Below are positions 50,436-58,503 of a stretch of 64,000 nt of DNA, piece after piece. The notes below the pieces were generated by a model. The model searched no databases. It was not told the origin of the DNA and saw only the letters and a program-made list of their open reading frames with translations. Position 1 is the stretch's first letter, and the number at the start of each line of letters is the position of its first letter. The DNA comes from Bariatricus massiliensis (GTDB lineage: Bacteria; Bacillota; Clostridia; Lachnospirales; Lachnospiraceae), in contig NZ_LT574838.1 of NCBI RefSeq assembly GCF_900086725.1, forward strand, positions 1,189,617-1,253,616, read 5' to 3'. The position numbers and the translations under genes are program-made.

Positions 50436-50909
50436 TTAAGATTGATTCCGCCTGCGCATCTCCAGCTTAAGACGGGCGGTTACCTTCCGGGCATCCAGTT
50501 CCGTCACATTATTTTCCCCTACCATATTCGTCTCCACGCCCTCGGCGCTTTTATTAAAATCCAGAATACCGCTCAGATAATCATTCGTGACAACAAACTG
50601 GCCCGCCGTGCCGCTGAATTTCAACCCCGTCACCGGTATGCCACGCTTGCCCAGCTGCTCTGCCGTGTTGGCAAAATCCACATCACTGTTTCCCCAGCCG
50701 TCCATGGACATAATGACACCGTCCGCGCGCATGGCTTCCGCCCAGACTGCGGCTCTAGTTCCCACAAGCATCTTTTCTTCATTGTCATCCGGTGTCCCCA
50801 CCAGCATAATACCCATCAAATCCAAATCCTCATCCGATGAGACCACATCGAGAAGCGGATCTCTGAAATGATGAAGAGAGGTTTCTTTTGTCGATGGTCC
50901 TATTCCCAT
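50436..50909 (-). CDS. prdE: PrdE, paralogue of the PrdA C-terminal fragment
   Basis: This encodes 157 residues, with AGGAGGTGCAGAAA before the ATG. MGIGPSTKETSLHHFRDPL aligns with the PrdA segment just after Cys420, and LKFSGTAGQFVVTNDYLSG aligns with PrdA MSFCAVQGALVVGNKYMTH. The protein therefore corresponds to the smaller processed part of PrdA but lacks the cysteine used for the pyruvoyl group. Its exact function is not established; it is part of the prd cluster in other clostridia. It ends the operon. Confidence 0.85.
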   Translation of the reverse strand: MGIGPSTKETSLHHFRDPLLDVVSSDEDLDLMGIMLVGTPDDNEEKMLVGTRAAVWAEAMRADGVIMSMDGWGNSDVDFANTAEQLGKRGIPVTGLKFSGTAGQFVVTNDYLSGILDFNKSAEGVETNMVGENNVTELDARKVTARLKLEMRRRNQS

Positions 50910-50923
50910 ATTTTCTGCACCTC

Positions 50924-51682
50924 CTACTGCATGGAACGGATGATTCCGTCCCTGTATTCATTTGGCGTCACTATGACCGGCATATTTCCCATATCAATAA
51001 TGGAATGCCCCGCTTCCGTACCGGACGGCTCCTTCGCAAAGAGAGAAGTATCATACATAGCGCCCTGCCCGGCGACCTGTTTGATAATCAGCACCCTCTT
51101 TTTGCCGGGCCGGGCCACATCGTGGTACTCATGGCGCTCCGTACATTTTTCCCCACGGAACTTTTTCATCTGCTCCCGGAAGATTTTTATAAATTCATCA
51201 CAAGCCCGGTGGGCGGCCAGAACACCTTCGCGCTCCTGTCCCATACCGGCTTTCAAGACAACGTCGAAGGAGACGATGAAATCCCCATTCCCCGGCGTCC
51301 CTGCCCGGTTCAGATATAATTTCTCACGCAAATTGCCCTCCGAAGAGCCGAACTCATGAGCCTGTTTTCCATTCACATCCACTCCCGTCAGCATCACATA
51401 GACGCCCGTCAGCGTATGGGTAATTCCCTCGCCCAGAGCGCCAAGCACCTTCGTCGAAATTGGAATGATATCCATGATCGTATTCGTCCAACGGTCATGA
51501 GCCCCCGGACGGATCACCTGCACATCCAGCTTCTCAAGCTGGGGGTATTTACTAAGTATCCCTTCCAAAACATCAGAACTCACTGTCATTTTTCCGTCTA
51601 CCGTCACCCTGTTCTCATCCCCCGCCAGAACCTCCGTGACATGATACGCTTTAATGACAAGTCTGCGCAAATCCTTCTCCAT
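50924..51682 (-). CDS. prdD: PrdD, paralogue of the PrdA larger fragment
   Basis: This encodes 252 residues from ATG 51682 (MEKDLRRLVIKAYHVTEV), with GGAGGTGAATTGT upstream. EFGSSEGNLREKLYLNRAGTPG and RPGKKRVLIIKQVAGQGAMYD align with PrdA residues ~275-380. It stops (TPNEYRDGIIRSMQ) where PrdA reaches its cleavage cysteine. So PrdD and PrdE are the two halves of a PrdA-like protein encoded as separate genes. Their role may be structural or in processing. Confidence 0.85.
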   Translation of the reverse strand: MEKDLRRLVIKAYHVTEVLAGDENRVTVDGKMTVSSDVLEGILSKYPQLEKLDVQVIRPGAHDRWTNTIMDIIPISTKVLGALGEGITHTLTGVYVMLTGVDVNGKQAHEFGSSEGNLREKLYLNRAGTPGNGDFIVSFDVVLKAGMGQEREGVLAAHRACDEFIKIFREQMKKFRGEKCTERHEYHDVARPGKKRVLIIKQVAGQGAMYDTSLFAKEPSGTEAGHSIIDMGNMPVIVTPNEYRDGIIRSMQ

Positions 51683-51725
51683 ACAATTCACCTCCAAATT
51701 GCCAGAATATTTCTGGAATTGTAGA

Positions 51726-51761
51726 GGGGGACAGGTCCCGATGAATCGGGACCTGTCCCCC
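51726..51761 (-). promoter_or_regulatory. Perfect 15-bp hairpin between prdB and prdD
   Basis: GGGGGACAGGTCCCG (51726-51740) pairs perfectly with 51747-51761 around a 6-nt loop. No strong T-run follows in the minus direction. It may set prdB versus prdDE levels by partial termination or by protecting the upstream RNA end. Confidence 0.6.
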
Positions 51762-51767
51762 TTGAGC

Positions 51768-52493
51768 TTAAACTTTAGCTACATATTCGTAAGGCAGTGC
51801 TACGACTTTACCCGGCTGGTCAATCTTGATCAGCTCTCTGAGTGTATCTTTTACGATAGCAGTCTGCATTTCTACGTTGTTAGGTTCTCCGGCGTTAGCT
51901 CCCATCGGAACAAGCGGAGCTACCGCACGTGGTGTACCGGTCTGACGAACAACCGGAGGAAGAGCAGCAATAATGATTGTAGGAATTCCTGCTTCTTCAA
52001 TCGCTCTCTGCACCAATACTGCAGAGCGGTGGCAGGTACCTCAGCCAGCGGTGAGGATTACAGCGTCTACGCCTTCCTCAATAAACATCTGTGCGATGGC
52101 CGGACCAGTTTCGTTCTTGAACTTCTCCTGATTTCCGCCGCCGCCCATGAATCCGGCGTGTACCGGTGCGCATGCTTTGATAAATCCTTCTTTTGCAAGC
52201 TCATGGATTCTATCAATCGGGAACATACAGTTAATGTCCTTGTTGACATCTCCGTTATCATATCCACCGTGGGATACCATCAATTCATTTGACGGCATTG
52301 TGTCAGTAATCTTTCTCCAAGTAAAGTCACCTGCAAGGTTGAATCTTTCCTGTTCTTTATGGTGTACACCCGCTGCTGTCGCAAGTGCAATCGTCATATC
52401 TTTTAATTCTTTTGTCACAGGCGCCCATACCGGCGGCGGAGTAATCGGAACATAGATTTCTGACTGCAGTCCTTTAACAACTGTTAAACTCAT
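51768..52493 (-). CDS. prdB: D-proline reductase PrdB, selenoprotein with in-frame UGA
   Basis: This encodes 241 residues if the TGA at 52041-52043 is read as selenocysteine (Sec151). The frame continues without break on both sides: VDAVILTAG, Sec, GTCHRSAVLVQRAIEEAG. The U-GTC motif, near Sec152 of the known clostridial protein, is the active site that attacks the ring carbon of D-proline. The start SLTVVKGLQSEIYVPITPPP and GFMGGGGNQEKFKNE are conserved. A stem-loop of SECIS type lies downstream of the UGA. PrdB forms the reductase with processed PrdA and gives 5-aminovalerate. Standard gene finders would split it in two. Confidence 0.95.
52002..52028 (-). promoter_or_regulatory. SECIS element candidate in prdB
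   Basis: In gene sense, 12 nt after the UGA, CGCTCTGCA pairs with TGCAGAGAGCG (two-base bulge) around the loop GTATTGG, which has a GT near its start. Bacterial SECIS hairpins lie at this distance and bind SelB. Confidence 0.65.
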
Positions 52494-52513
52494 GTTATTA
52501 CCTCCTACAAATT

Positions 52514-52789
52514 CTATTTATCATCTTTTCGAGACTTCATTTCTTCCTGTCGTCTCTGATAAGTGTCCAGGTTGCTTACATACTTTTCATTGGCTTCCGG
52601 CCCGAGCTGCTCGACAAAACTCATGTTCCATCCCACTTCCTGACCGACCACTAACGGATAATCCGTAATCAGCATACGCATCGGGATTTTCAGATATCCC
52701 AATCTGCCTTTTAGGTCAATACCGACGCAGCCGTCATGTATCTCCACGATTACGCCTTCCATATAAATGATTTTATCGCCATATTTCAT
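52514..52789 (-). CDS. CBO2463/CBO2479-type small protein of the prd cluster
   Basis: This encodes 91 residues: MKYGDKIIYMEGVIVEIHDG followed by CVGIDLKGRLGYLKIPMRML. It has a beta-rich first half and a charged tail (RRQEEMKSRKDDK). A small gene of this kind lies between prdA and prdB in other proline-reducing clostridia. No function is established; a role in complex assembly or UGA decoding would be guesswork. Confidence 0.75.
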   Translation of the reverse strand: MKYGDKIIYMEGVIVEIHDGCVGIDLKGRLGYLKIPMRMLITDYPLVVGQEVGWNMSFVEQLGPEANEKYVSNLDTYQRRQEEMKSRKDDK

Positions 52790-52805
52790 CGTAGGTCACC
52801 TGTTC

Positions 52806-54671
52806 TTAGTCGTATTTTTCTTTTCTCTTCTGGCTCATCGGCAGAGACTGTTCATTTGCTACAAGCTCAATGGTCTTGTCCATTGTCTTGGAAATAAGCT
52901 CTACGTTTGTTGCCTTCACATTCGGATTCCACTTCTTCTCCGGCTTTGCAACTTCTTCTTCAGCCATGGCTGCTTTCAGCATAGCAAGAGCACGGATTGC
53001 GTCTTCGTGGCAAAGTGTGTTGCACGCAAGTACTTCGTTCTCGATACCTGACTCAGACTTGTTGTTGTCAACCATATGAGTCATGTACTTGTTACCAACT
53101 ACAAGCGCACCCTGAACTGCACAGAAGGACATACCAACTACAGAGATTCCTCTCATACCAATCTGCTCGATATGGCTTGCGAAATCAATATGGTTGTTTC
53201 CAAAACCTTCTGTAGTAACGAATGCTCCGTCAACGTCAAGCGCCTCTACCATCATGCCGACACGTTTGGATACATAGAATTTTTCCGCATTGATCTGCGG
53301 GCTTCCTACGAACAATACGCCGCAGAGGTCAACTTCTTCATCATGGAGAGCCTCAAGAACCAGCGGTTCTCTCCAGTAATGTCTGGACATTTCTTTAGAC
53401 GCAGGTCCGATGCAGGTAAGTGCATGGATACATCCGTCAAGAACTTCCAGCGGAGAAACCATAACCGGTACGTTGCCAAGGTCAACGTTCGGTCTTGCTC
53501 CCAGAACGCCTACAGGCTCAATCGGAAGAATCAGGTTGTCATGCATAGCGCCCTGTCCCATGATTTCCTTTACAATAACAACTTTCTTTTTGCCAGGTCT
53601 TCTCACCTGCTCAAAAGTCTCTGTATCTACAACAAGACTGTCATCTTCCACACTCTTGAGTGCTTCTCTGATTTCCTGTGTGATTACATCTGTTGCGGAA
53701 TGAGCAGCCAGCGGTCCCGGTCTTTCCATGTTGGTGCCTTCTTTGATGACAACTTCTGTCTTGATGAAGATTTCACCCTTTTCCGGAGCTCCCGGACGTC
53801 CCCACATAATGTTCTCATCCAGATATCCCTCAGAAGAACCAAACTCACCAATCTGTACGCCGTTGTCGTCGGTTCCTGTAACCATCACAACAACACCGTC
53901 AAGTACTCTTGTTGTACCTGTTCCGACCTCATCCTCGCCCTCTTTTGTAGCGATTGGCTGAACATCCATGATTGTCTCAGAATAAGTATGGTACTGCTCC
54001 GGAGTGATGATATCAATCTTCAGGCTGTGTACCAATTCCTGAGAAGCAACTGCCTCTTCCTCGATTCCTTCACGAATGTAAAGAACAGTTCCTTCAATCT
54101 TTGTCTCCGGTCCACGTCTTACTTCCGTGATTTTGTAATGCTTTCTTGAAACGCTTCTGATAACCTTCGGCTCCAGTTCTGCTTCCGCTACTGGTGCTGC
54201 CACTGGAACCACCTGCGCCGGAACTTCTGCCATTGCAGCACCGTGATTAAAACCCATCGGCATTTCGATGTCGATATCTTTGCCTTCCCCAATATGAATC
54301 TTCAGCACGCCGCCTGCGCATGGAGCATGTGGTGCAACTGGCGCTACTGGTGGCACAGCCGGTGCTTCCGGTGCCGGAACTTCTTCTGCCGGCGCTTCTT
54401 CTACTGCCGGAGCCGCAACCGCCTGAATTCCTTCCAAAACGTCCGCGGTAAGCGGTGTAAGAGAATCACAGGTCTTTGTAAGTGTTGCTCCAATTACCTG
54501 TTCGATAGTAAGTGCACCATCGAGATTTAATAAGTTGGAATCTACCAGATCATCAAAGATGGCCGGATCTTCCAGATTTGCTGCTTCGATTGTAACGCCT
54601 GCTTCTGCTCTGCAGCACAATACCGCAGGGTCTTTTGCATGTTCTTTCGCTGTTTCAGCTGTAATAGACAT
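52806..54671 (-). CDS. prdA: D-proline reductase proprotein PrdA
   Basis: This encodes 621 residues from ATG 54671 (MSITAETAKEHAKDPAVLCC), with GAGGAGGTAAATATT in front. The proprotein is cleaved by itself before a cysteine, which becomes the pyruvoyl group that binds proline. Here Cys420 in HALTCIGPASKEMSR lies at the expected place, giving fragments of about 45 and 22 kDa. An Ala/Pro/Glu-rich linker (~85-115) precedes the PCAGGVLKIHIGEG module. PrdA is the main large subunit; PrdB supplies the selenocysteine. The cytoplasmic complex is linked to redox balance and membrane energy in Stickland metabolism. Confidence 0.95.
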   Translation of the reverse strand: MSITAETAKEHAKDPAVLCCRAEAGVTIEAANLEDPAIFDDLVDSNLLNLDGALTIEQVIGATLTKTCDSLTPLTADVLEGIQAVAAPAVEEAPAEEVPAPEAPAVPPVAPVAPHAPCAGGVLKIHIGEGKDIDIEMPMGFNHGAAMAEVPAQVVPVAAPVAEAELEPKVIRSVSRKHYKITEVRRGPETKIEGTVLYIREGIEEEAVASQELVHSLKIDIITPEQYHTYSETIMDVQPIATKEGEDEVGTGTTRVLDGVVVMVTGTDDNGVQIGEFGSSEGYLDENIMWGRPGAPEKGEIFIKTEVVIKEGTNMERPGPLAAHSATDVITQEIREALKSVEDDSLVVDTETFEQVRRPGKKKVVIVKEIMGQGAMHDNLILPIEPVGVLGARPNVDLGNVPVMVSPLEVLDGCIHALTCIGPASKEMSRHYWREPLVLEALHDEEVDLCGVLFVGSPQINAEKFYVSKRVGMMVEALDVDGAFVTTEGFGNNHIDFASHIEQIGMRGISVVGMSFCAVQGALVVGNKYMTHMVDNNKSESGIENEVLACNTLCHEDAIRALAMLKAAMAEEEVAKPEKKWNPNVKATNVELISKTMDKTIELVANEQSLPMSQKRKEKYD

Positions 54672-54731
54672 AATATTTACCTCCTCGTTGGTTTCTGAAC
54701 ATCTATACAATCACATTCGTGACGGTATTAC

Positions 54732-56060
54732 TTATTTGCCTTCCGGCAGCTGGTCTACCTGTTTGGATACACGCAGGTGACGGTAAAGTGGATGAGCGAT
54801 TGTTCTCATCACATGGTCTGTCTGATGGAATACCTTCAGTCCCATCTTAGGCGCCGAGCCCATGACCGTGTTAGAACAGTCAGAACAATTGCCAATGATT
54901 ATATATTCACAGCCGTCCTTCTTGAACTGAATGTTGTTCTTTGCCTGTCCCGGACAGTTGCCCGGACGTTCGCACTTAAGCGGCGCACCCGGCTTGTTCT
55001 CCACGGCCTGTTTACATCTTGCCACGGAAGCAACCTCTCCATTCATCTTTGCGCATATATCCTTCATACGCTCTTCACTACCGCCGCAGGCACATACCAA
55101 CAGACCTACTTTGGCTCCGTGTAAATCCGGGAATTCAATCGTTACGATAATTCCCCCTGTTGTCTTTGTAATAGGCTCGTCCGCTTCCACGGCTCTTCCT
55201 GTAAACGGTCCGCCCATGATAATTTCACCGTAAACTCCGTCGATGCCGCCGGCTCTCTCGATGAGTTCCCCAACACTCGTTCCAACCGGGACATCCATGT
55301 ATACATGTGGTTCATTGCCGCCGTTTAATTTACCAATAACAGTTAAATTCTTGGAGAAACAAGGCTTTCTCTCTTCAATTGCCTCTGTCACTCTTGCCAA
55401 TGTCTCTACATTACATACGATTGCGTTAGCCGCTGACGGAAGCTGGGTCGTCTCCAGCTCGATTCCAAGACATTCTCTCACTACCGCTCTCTCTTCTCCC
55501 ATCGGATAAATATCCGGAAGGAGATGAATCGTGATTGCCTCTTCATCCTTCAATGCTTCCCGCAGTCTTGCAACTGCCTTTTCATTCTTCTTCTTAATCG
55601 CAAAGATACCTTTCGCCGCATTGGAAATCTCCATGCAGTACTTTACTCCGCGGATAACTTTCTCGCAGTCCTCTTCGAGCTGCAAAATGTTGTGCCTAAG
55701 CCCCGGCTCACACTCTGCCGCGTTTACTAAGATGTAGCCGCCCTGCAGATCAGCACCGAGCTTTACTCCTGTCGGAAATCCGGCGCCTCCCATACCGACA
55801 ACGCCTGCCGCTTTTACCATATCCAGCTTACTGCCTTCTGCGATCGGAACGAATTCGTCCTTCTGCTCTTCGTCTGGTTTGATGATAATGCGGTCTTCCT
55901 GCACGTCCTCTACAACTCCGTATGCACTGGAAAAGATATTGGCTCCCAGTCCCGTCGGGGTTGCAATCAAGGTACCTTTTTCCACCCTGTCCCCAGCTTT
56001 TACAATCGCTTCACAAGGCGCACCTACATGCTGACGCAACAAAATCTGTAAGTTTCCCAT
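54732..56060 (-). CDS. prdC: PrdC, RnfC-like electron-transfer protein
   Basis: This encodes 442 residues from ATG 56060 (MGNLQILLRQHVGAPCEAIV), with GGGAGAACAGTC in front. Two hybrid-motif parts, the Gly-rich GVVGMGGAGFPTGVKL (~87-101), LVNAAECEPGLRHN and an SLBB-like region near 260-300 are as in RnfC. The C-terminal third is Cys-rich (CACGG, CERPGNCPGQ, GNCSDCSNT). It is proposed to deliver electrons from NADH to proline reductase. PrdC has been reported as a selenoprotein in some clostridia; here there is no in-frame UGA. Confidence 0.9.
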   Translation of the reverse strand: MGNLQILLRQHVGAPCEAIVKAGDRVEKGTLIATPTGLGANIFSSAYGVVEDVQEDRIIIKPDEEQKDEFVPIAEGSKLDMVKAAGVVGMGGAGFPTGVKLGADLQGGYILVNAAECEPGLRHNILQLEEDCEKVIRGVKYCMEISNAAKGIFAIKKKNEKAVARLREALKDEEAITIHLLPDIYPMGEERAVVRECLGIELETTQLPSAANAIVCNVETLARVTEAIEERKPCFSKNLTVIGKLNGGNEPHVYMDVPVGTSVGELIERAGGIDGVYGEIIMGGPFTGRAVEADEPITKTTGGIIVTIEFPDLHGAKVGLLVCACGGSEERMKDICAKMNGEVASVARCKQAVENKPGAPLKCERPGNCPGQAKNNIQFKKDGCEYIIIGNCSDCSNTVMGSAPKMGLKVFHQTDHVMRTIAHPLYRHLRVSKQVDQLPEGK

Positions 56061-56096
56061 GACTGTTCTCCCTTTCATTCTTTTATATATGTGAAA

Positions 56097-56120
56097 AGCG
56101 AACGTTAAAAAACGGTCGCT
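56097..56120 (-). promoter_or_regulatory. Hairpin between selC and prdC
   Basis: In minus sense AGCGACCGTT (56111-56120), TTTT, AACGTTCGCT (56097-56106), then TTTTCAC. A 10-bp stem with one mismatch and a short T-run lies 36 bp before the prdC start. It could be an attenuator or an operator. Confidence 0.5.
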
Positions 56121-56201
56121 CATTCTCATCCATACATTAGTTACCGAAATTTACGCAAAAAAAATTAACTATAATCAATAGAAAAAATCTATTATCTTTT
56201 T

Positions 56202-56299
56202 TGGCGAGGGCATGTGGGAATCGAACCCACCCAGGACGCTCTTAACGCCCCACACTAGTTTTGAAGACTAGGAGGCACACCAGTTACCCATCTACCCCC
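56202..56299 (-). tRNA. selC: tRNA-Sec (UCA anticodon)
   Basis: This 98-nt gene includes an encoded CCA (56202-56204). The anticodon stem CTAGT/ACTAG encloses CTTCAAA with TCA at 56262-56264. The T arm GTGGG TTCGATT CCCAC is clear. The long variable arm GGGGCG ttaaga GCGTCC and the long acceptor are as expected for selenocysteine tRNA. It serves UGA in prdB and lies 142 bp upstream of prdC in the same direction. Confidence 0.95.
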
Positions 56300-56321
56300 A
56301 AATAACTTTCCGGTGTTTTTT

Positions 56322-56350
56322 ACTGTACCACAGTTTATTTTGTTTTTCAA
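56322..56350 (-). promoter_or_regulatory. selC promoter, proximal
   Basis: In minus sense TTGAAA (56345-56350), 17 bp, TACAGT (56322-56327). It lies about 23 bp before the tRNA 5-prime end. Confidence 0.7.
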
Positions 56351-56366
56351 CATTTATTTCTTTTTT

Positions 56367-56395
56367 ATTCTACCAAATAACCGTTGACTTTTCAA
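56367..56395 (-). promoter_or_regulatory. selC promoter, distal
   Basis: In minus sense TTGAAA (56390-56395), 17 bp, TAGAAT (56367-56372). It is in tandem with the proximal promoter and could also read into the prd operon. Confidence 0.55.
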
Positions 56396-56483
56396 GGTTT
56401 TTCGTAGATAATAATGAATATATACTGTACCATGTACTAGAATCTAGTCTATTTGTTAGTTTTTTATCATTGTTTTTAAAACA

Positions 56484-56517
56484 TTTTCACAAAAACAGCA
56501 CTACATTTTTGTGAAAA
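56484..56517. promoter_or_regulatory. 12-bp inverted repeat upstream of prdF
   Basis: TTTTCACAAAAA (56484-56495) and TTTTTGTGAAAA (56506-56517) are perfect inverted repeats separated by 10 nt. They lie about 70 bp before prdF. It could be an operator for a dimeric regulator, or a terminator-like structure. The rest of 56400-56587 is AT-rich with no gene. Confidence 0.5.
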
Positions 56518-56587
56518 ACAGAAAAAATAAGTTTCTCATCTTATAGGCTTTTTCTATTACTAATTATTCTAAGGAGGTATTTGGATA

Positions 56588-57619
56588 ATGGAAATCAATC
56601 CAAAGTTAAACACGGGCGCATTCGAAGCGTCATTTCACTGTATTGATACGCATACTGTTGGGGAATATACGCGTATCATTATGTCCGGTTTTCCGCAGTT
56701 AGAGGGAAACACAATGATCGAACGGAAGAATTTTCTCGCAAAACATTATGACAAGTTTCGTCAGGCACTGATGTTTGAGCCAAGGGGACATCATGACATG
56801 TTCGGCGCTCTTCTCACAGACCCGATTCACGAGGAGGCCGACTTCGGTGTTATCTTCATGGATACAGGCGAATACTTAAATATGTGCGGGCACGGCACCA
56901 TCGGCTCTGTCACCGCTATCATTGAGACAGGTCTGGTAGAGGCAAAGGAGCCATATACAGAAGTAGTATTGGACGCTCCGGCCGGAATTATTCGCACAAA
57001 AGCAGAAGTTAAGGACGGAAAAGTGCTGAACGTTACTTTGACAAATGTTCCGGCTTTCTTATACAAAGGCAACTTGACAACTACAATCGACGGAAAAGAG
57101 ATTAAATATGACCTTTCCTTCGGCGGCAGCTTCTTCGCTCTTGTAGACGTGGAACAGCTGGGCTGGCATGTAGACGCTGAATCCGTACCGAAACTCACTG
57201 AATTCGGTATGAAGGTTATCGAGCAGGTAAATAAAGAAGTGGAAATCAGCCATCCAGAACTGGATATCACCACCTGCGATTTGGCAGAACTCTACTGCTC
57301 CACCGATACACCGGGCTGCGACAGACGTAACGTGGTAATTTTTGGAGACCACATGGCTGACCGTTCTCCTTGCGGAACAGGTACAAGCGCTAAGCTTGCT
57401 ACATTATATAAGAGAGGCGAGATCGGCATCGGCGAGCCCTTCGTATACGAGAGCTTTATCGGCTCCCAGTTCAAGGGTGTAATCAAAGAAACCGCGAAAG
57501 TCGGCGAATTTGACGCTGTAATACCTCAGATTACAGGAAGCGCTTATCTGCTGAGCGAAGCAACTTATGTCATCGACCCGGATGACCCGTTGAAATACGG
57601 CTTCAAGGTTGGAAGATAA
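56588..57619 (+). CDS. prdF: Proline racemase
   Basis: This encodes 343 residues, with AAGGAGGTATTTGGATA before the ATG. The two catalytic cysteines are visible: MCGHGTIG (Cys100) and SPCGTGTSAK (Cys262). Together they interconvert L- and D-proline, which supplies the D-proline used by PrdA/PrdB. Usual family length is about 330-340. It is transcribed away from the prd operon and selC, so it has its own control. A hydroxyproline epimerase also has two Cys, but the context favours proline racemase. Confidence 0.92.
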   Translation: MEINPKLNTGAFEASFHCIDTHTVGEYTRIIMSGFPQLEGNTMIERKNFLAKHYDKFRQALMFEPRGHHDMFGALLTDPIHEEADFGVIFMDTGEYLNMCGHGTIGSVTAIIETGLVEAKEPYTEVVLDAPAGIIRTKAEVKDGKVLNVTLTNVPAFLYKGNLTTTIDGKEIKYDLSFGGSFFALVDVEQLGWHVDAESVPKLTEFGMKVIEQVNKEVEISHPELDITTCDLAELYCSTDTPGCDRRNVVIFGDHMADRSPCGTGTSAKLATLYKRGEIGIGEPFVYESFIGSQFKGVIKETAKVGEFDAVIPQITGSAYLLSEATYVIDPDDPLKYGFKVGR

Positions 57620-57638
57620 ATAAACTGACAACTATAAA

Positions 57639-57679
57639 AACCACAAGATTTCTTCTATGAATTCTTGTGGTTTTTTTGG
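57639..57679 (+). terminator. Terminator after prdF
   Basis: AACCACAAGA (57639-57648) pairs with TCTTGTGGTT (57663-57672), followed by TTTTT. Confidence 0.85.
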
Positions 57680-57730
57680 TTTTATATTATAATAAGAACA
57701 TCGGAAACAACGGAAAGAAAGGGGAAACCA

Positions 57731-58318
57731 ATGCCAAAGAAACGACGTTCCACAAAAAGCCGCATTATCAAAGCTGCGTGGACTCTATTTTACAAAAGCG
57801 GATATGAACAGACAACGGTGGATGAGATCATAGCTGCTTCCAAAACTTCAAAAGGAACCTTTTACCACTATTTTAAGGGGAAAGAAGCTCTGCTCAACAC
57901 ACTCTCTTACCTGTTCGATGAAAAGTATGAAGAACTTGCAGGAATCGTAGATCCCAATCTGTCTGCGTATGACAAGCTGCTCTTCTTCAATCACGAGCTT
58001 TTCTATATGATAGAGACAAGTATTGATGTAAATCTGGTGGCTTCCCTCTACTCTTCCCAGCTTGTAACAAAGGATAAGCGTTCTCTGCTCGAGAATAAGC
58101 GCTACTATTTCACATGGCTGACCGAAACTATCACCGCCGCCATTGAGTCCGGGGAGTTCAACGCCACCAGCACGACTCAGGAGCTGTTGAAGATCTACGC
58201 CATGTACGAGCGCGCACTGCTCTATGACTGGGCGCTCAGCAAAGGGAAATACTCCCTGACTGAGTACAGCGATAAACTGCTGCCACATGTGCTGGATCAG
58301 TTCGTGGAGGGAATTTAG
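57731..58318 (+). CDS. TetR/AcrR family transcriptional regulator
   Basis: This encodes 195 residues from ATG 57731, with GAAAGGGGAAACCA in front. The N-terminal helix-turn-helix reads TTVDEIIAASKTSKGTFYHYF followed by KGKEALLNTLSYLFDEKY. The rest is a helical ligand-binding domain. It lies alone between two terminators, downstream of prdF. No nearby operator is evident, so targets are unknown. Confidence 0.85.
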   Translation: MPKKRRSTKSRIIKAAWTLFYKSGYEQTTVDEIIAASKTSKGTFYHYFKGKEALLNTLSYLFDEKYEELAGIVDPNLSAYDKLLFFNHELFYMIETSIDVNLVASLYSSQLVTKDKRSLLENKRYYFTWLTETITAAIESGEFNATSTTQELLKIYAMYERALLYDWALSKGKYSLTEYSDKLLPHVLDQFVEGI

Positions 58319-58353
58319 GGAACGAAGTTTCCTAATGCTAGAAAATGAAAGAG

Positions 58354-58390
58354 GACTTGTAAGGTCTAGAATCTTACAGTCCTTTTTTTG
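58354..58390 (+). terminator. Terminator after the TetR gene
   Basis: GGACTTGTAAG (58354-58364) pairs with CTTACAGTCC (58374-58383) with one bulge, then a run of seven T. Confidence 0.8.
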
Positions 58391-58425
58391 TGCAAACCTA
58401 AATTATTAGATAATTATTATTTTTA

Positions 58426-58474
58426 TTGTTATTAGTCAGATAATATGTTATAATATGGTTGGTGGTTAGACCAC
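58426..58474 (+). promoter_or_regulatory. Promoter with FadR-type operator
   Basis: TTGTTA (58426-58431), 17 bp, TATAAT (58449-58454). Right at the expected transcription start lies GTGGTTAGACCAC (58462-58474), a palindrome with the TGGT-N3-ACCA pattern of FadR-family GntR regulators. It fits autoregulation by the next gene. Confidence 0.75.
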
Positions 58475-58503
58475 AGAATTTTCTGCGAAAGGAAATCAGC
58501 GAT

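Noticed and set aside
51768..52493. Two separate short genes in the prdB region
   Set aside because: Both frames align end to end with one PrdB protein, and the dividing TGA falls at the known selenocysteine position with a SECIS-like stem behind it.
56484..56517. Rex operator
   Set aside because: Rex sites read TTGTGAA...TTCACAA; here the half-sites are in the opposite order (TTCACAA...TTGTGAA) and too far apart.
56061..56587. Sigma-54 promoter and prdR, as in C. difficile
   Set aside because: No TGGCAC-N5-TTGC box was seen on either strand and no sigma-54 activator gene lies in the window.
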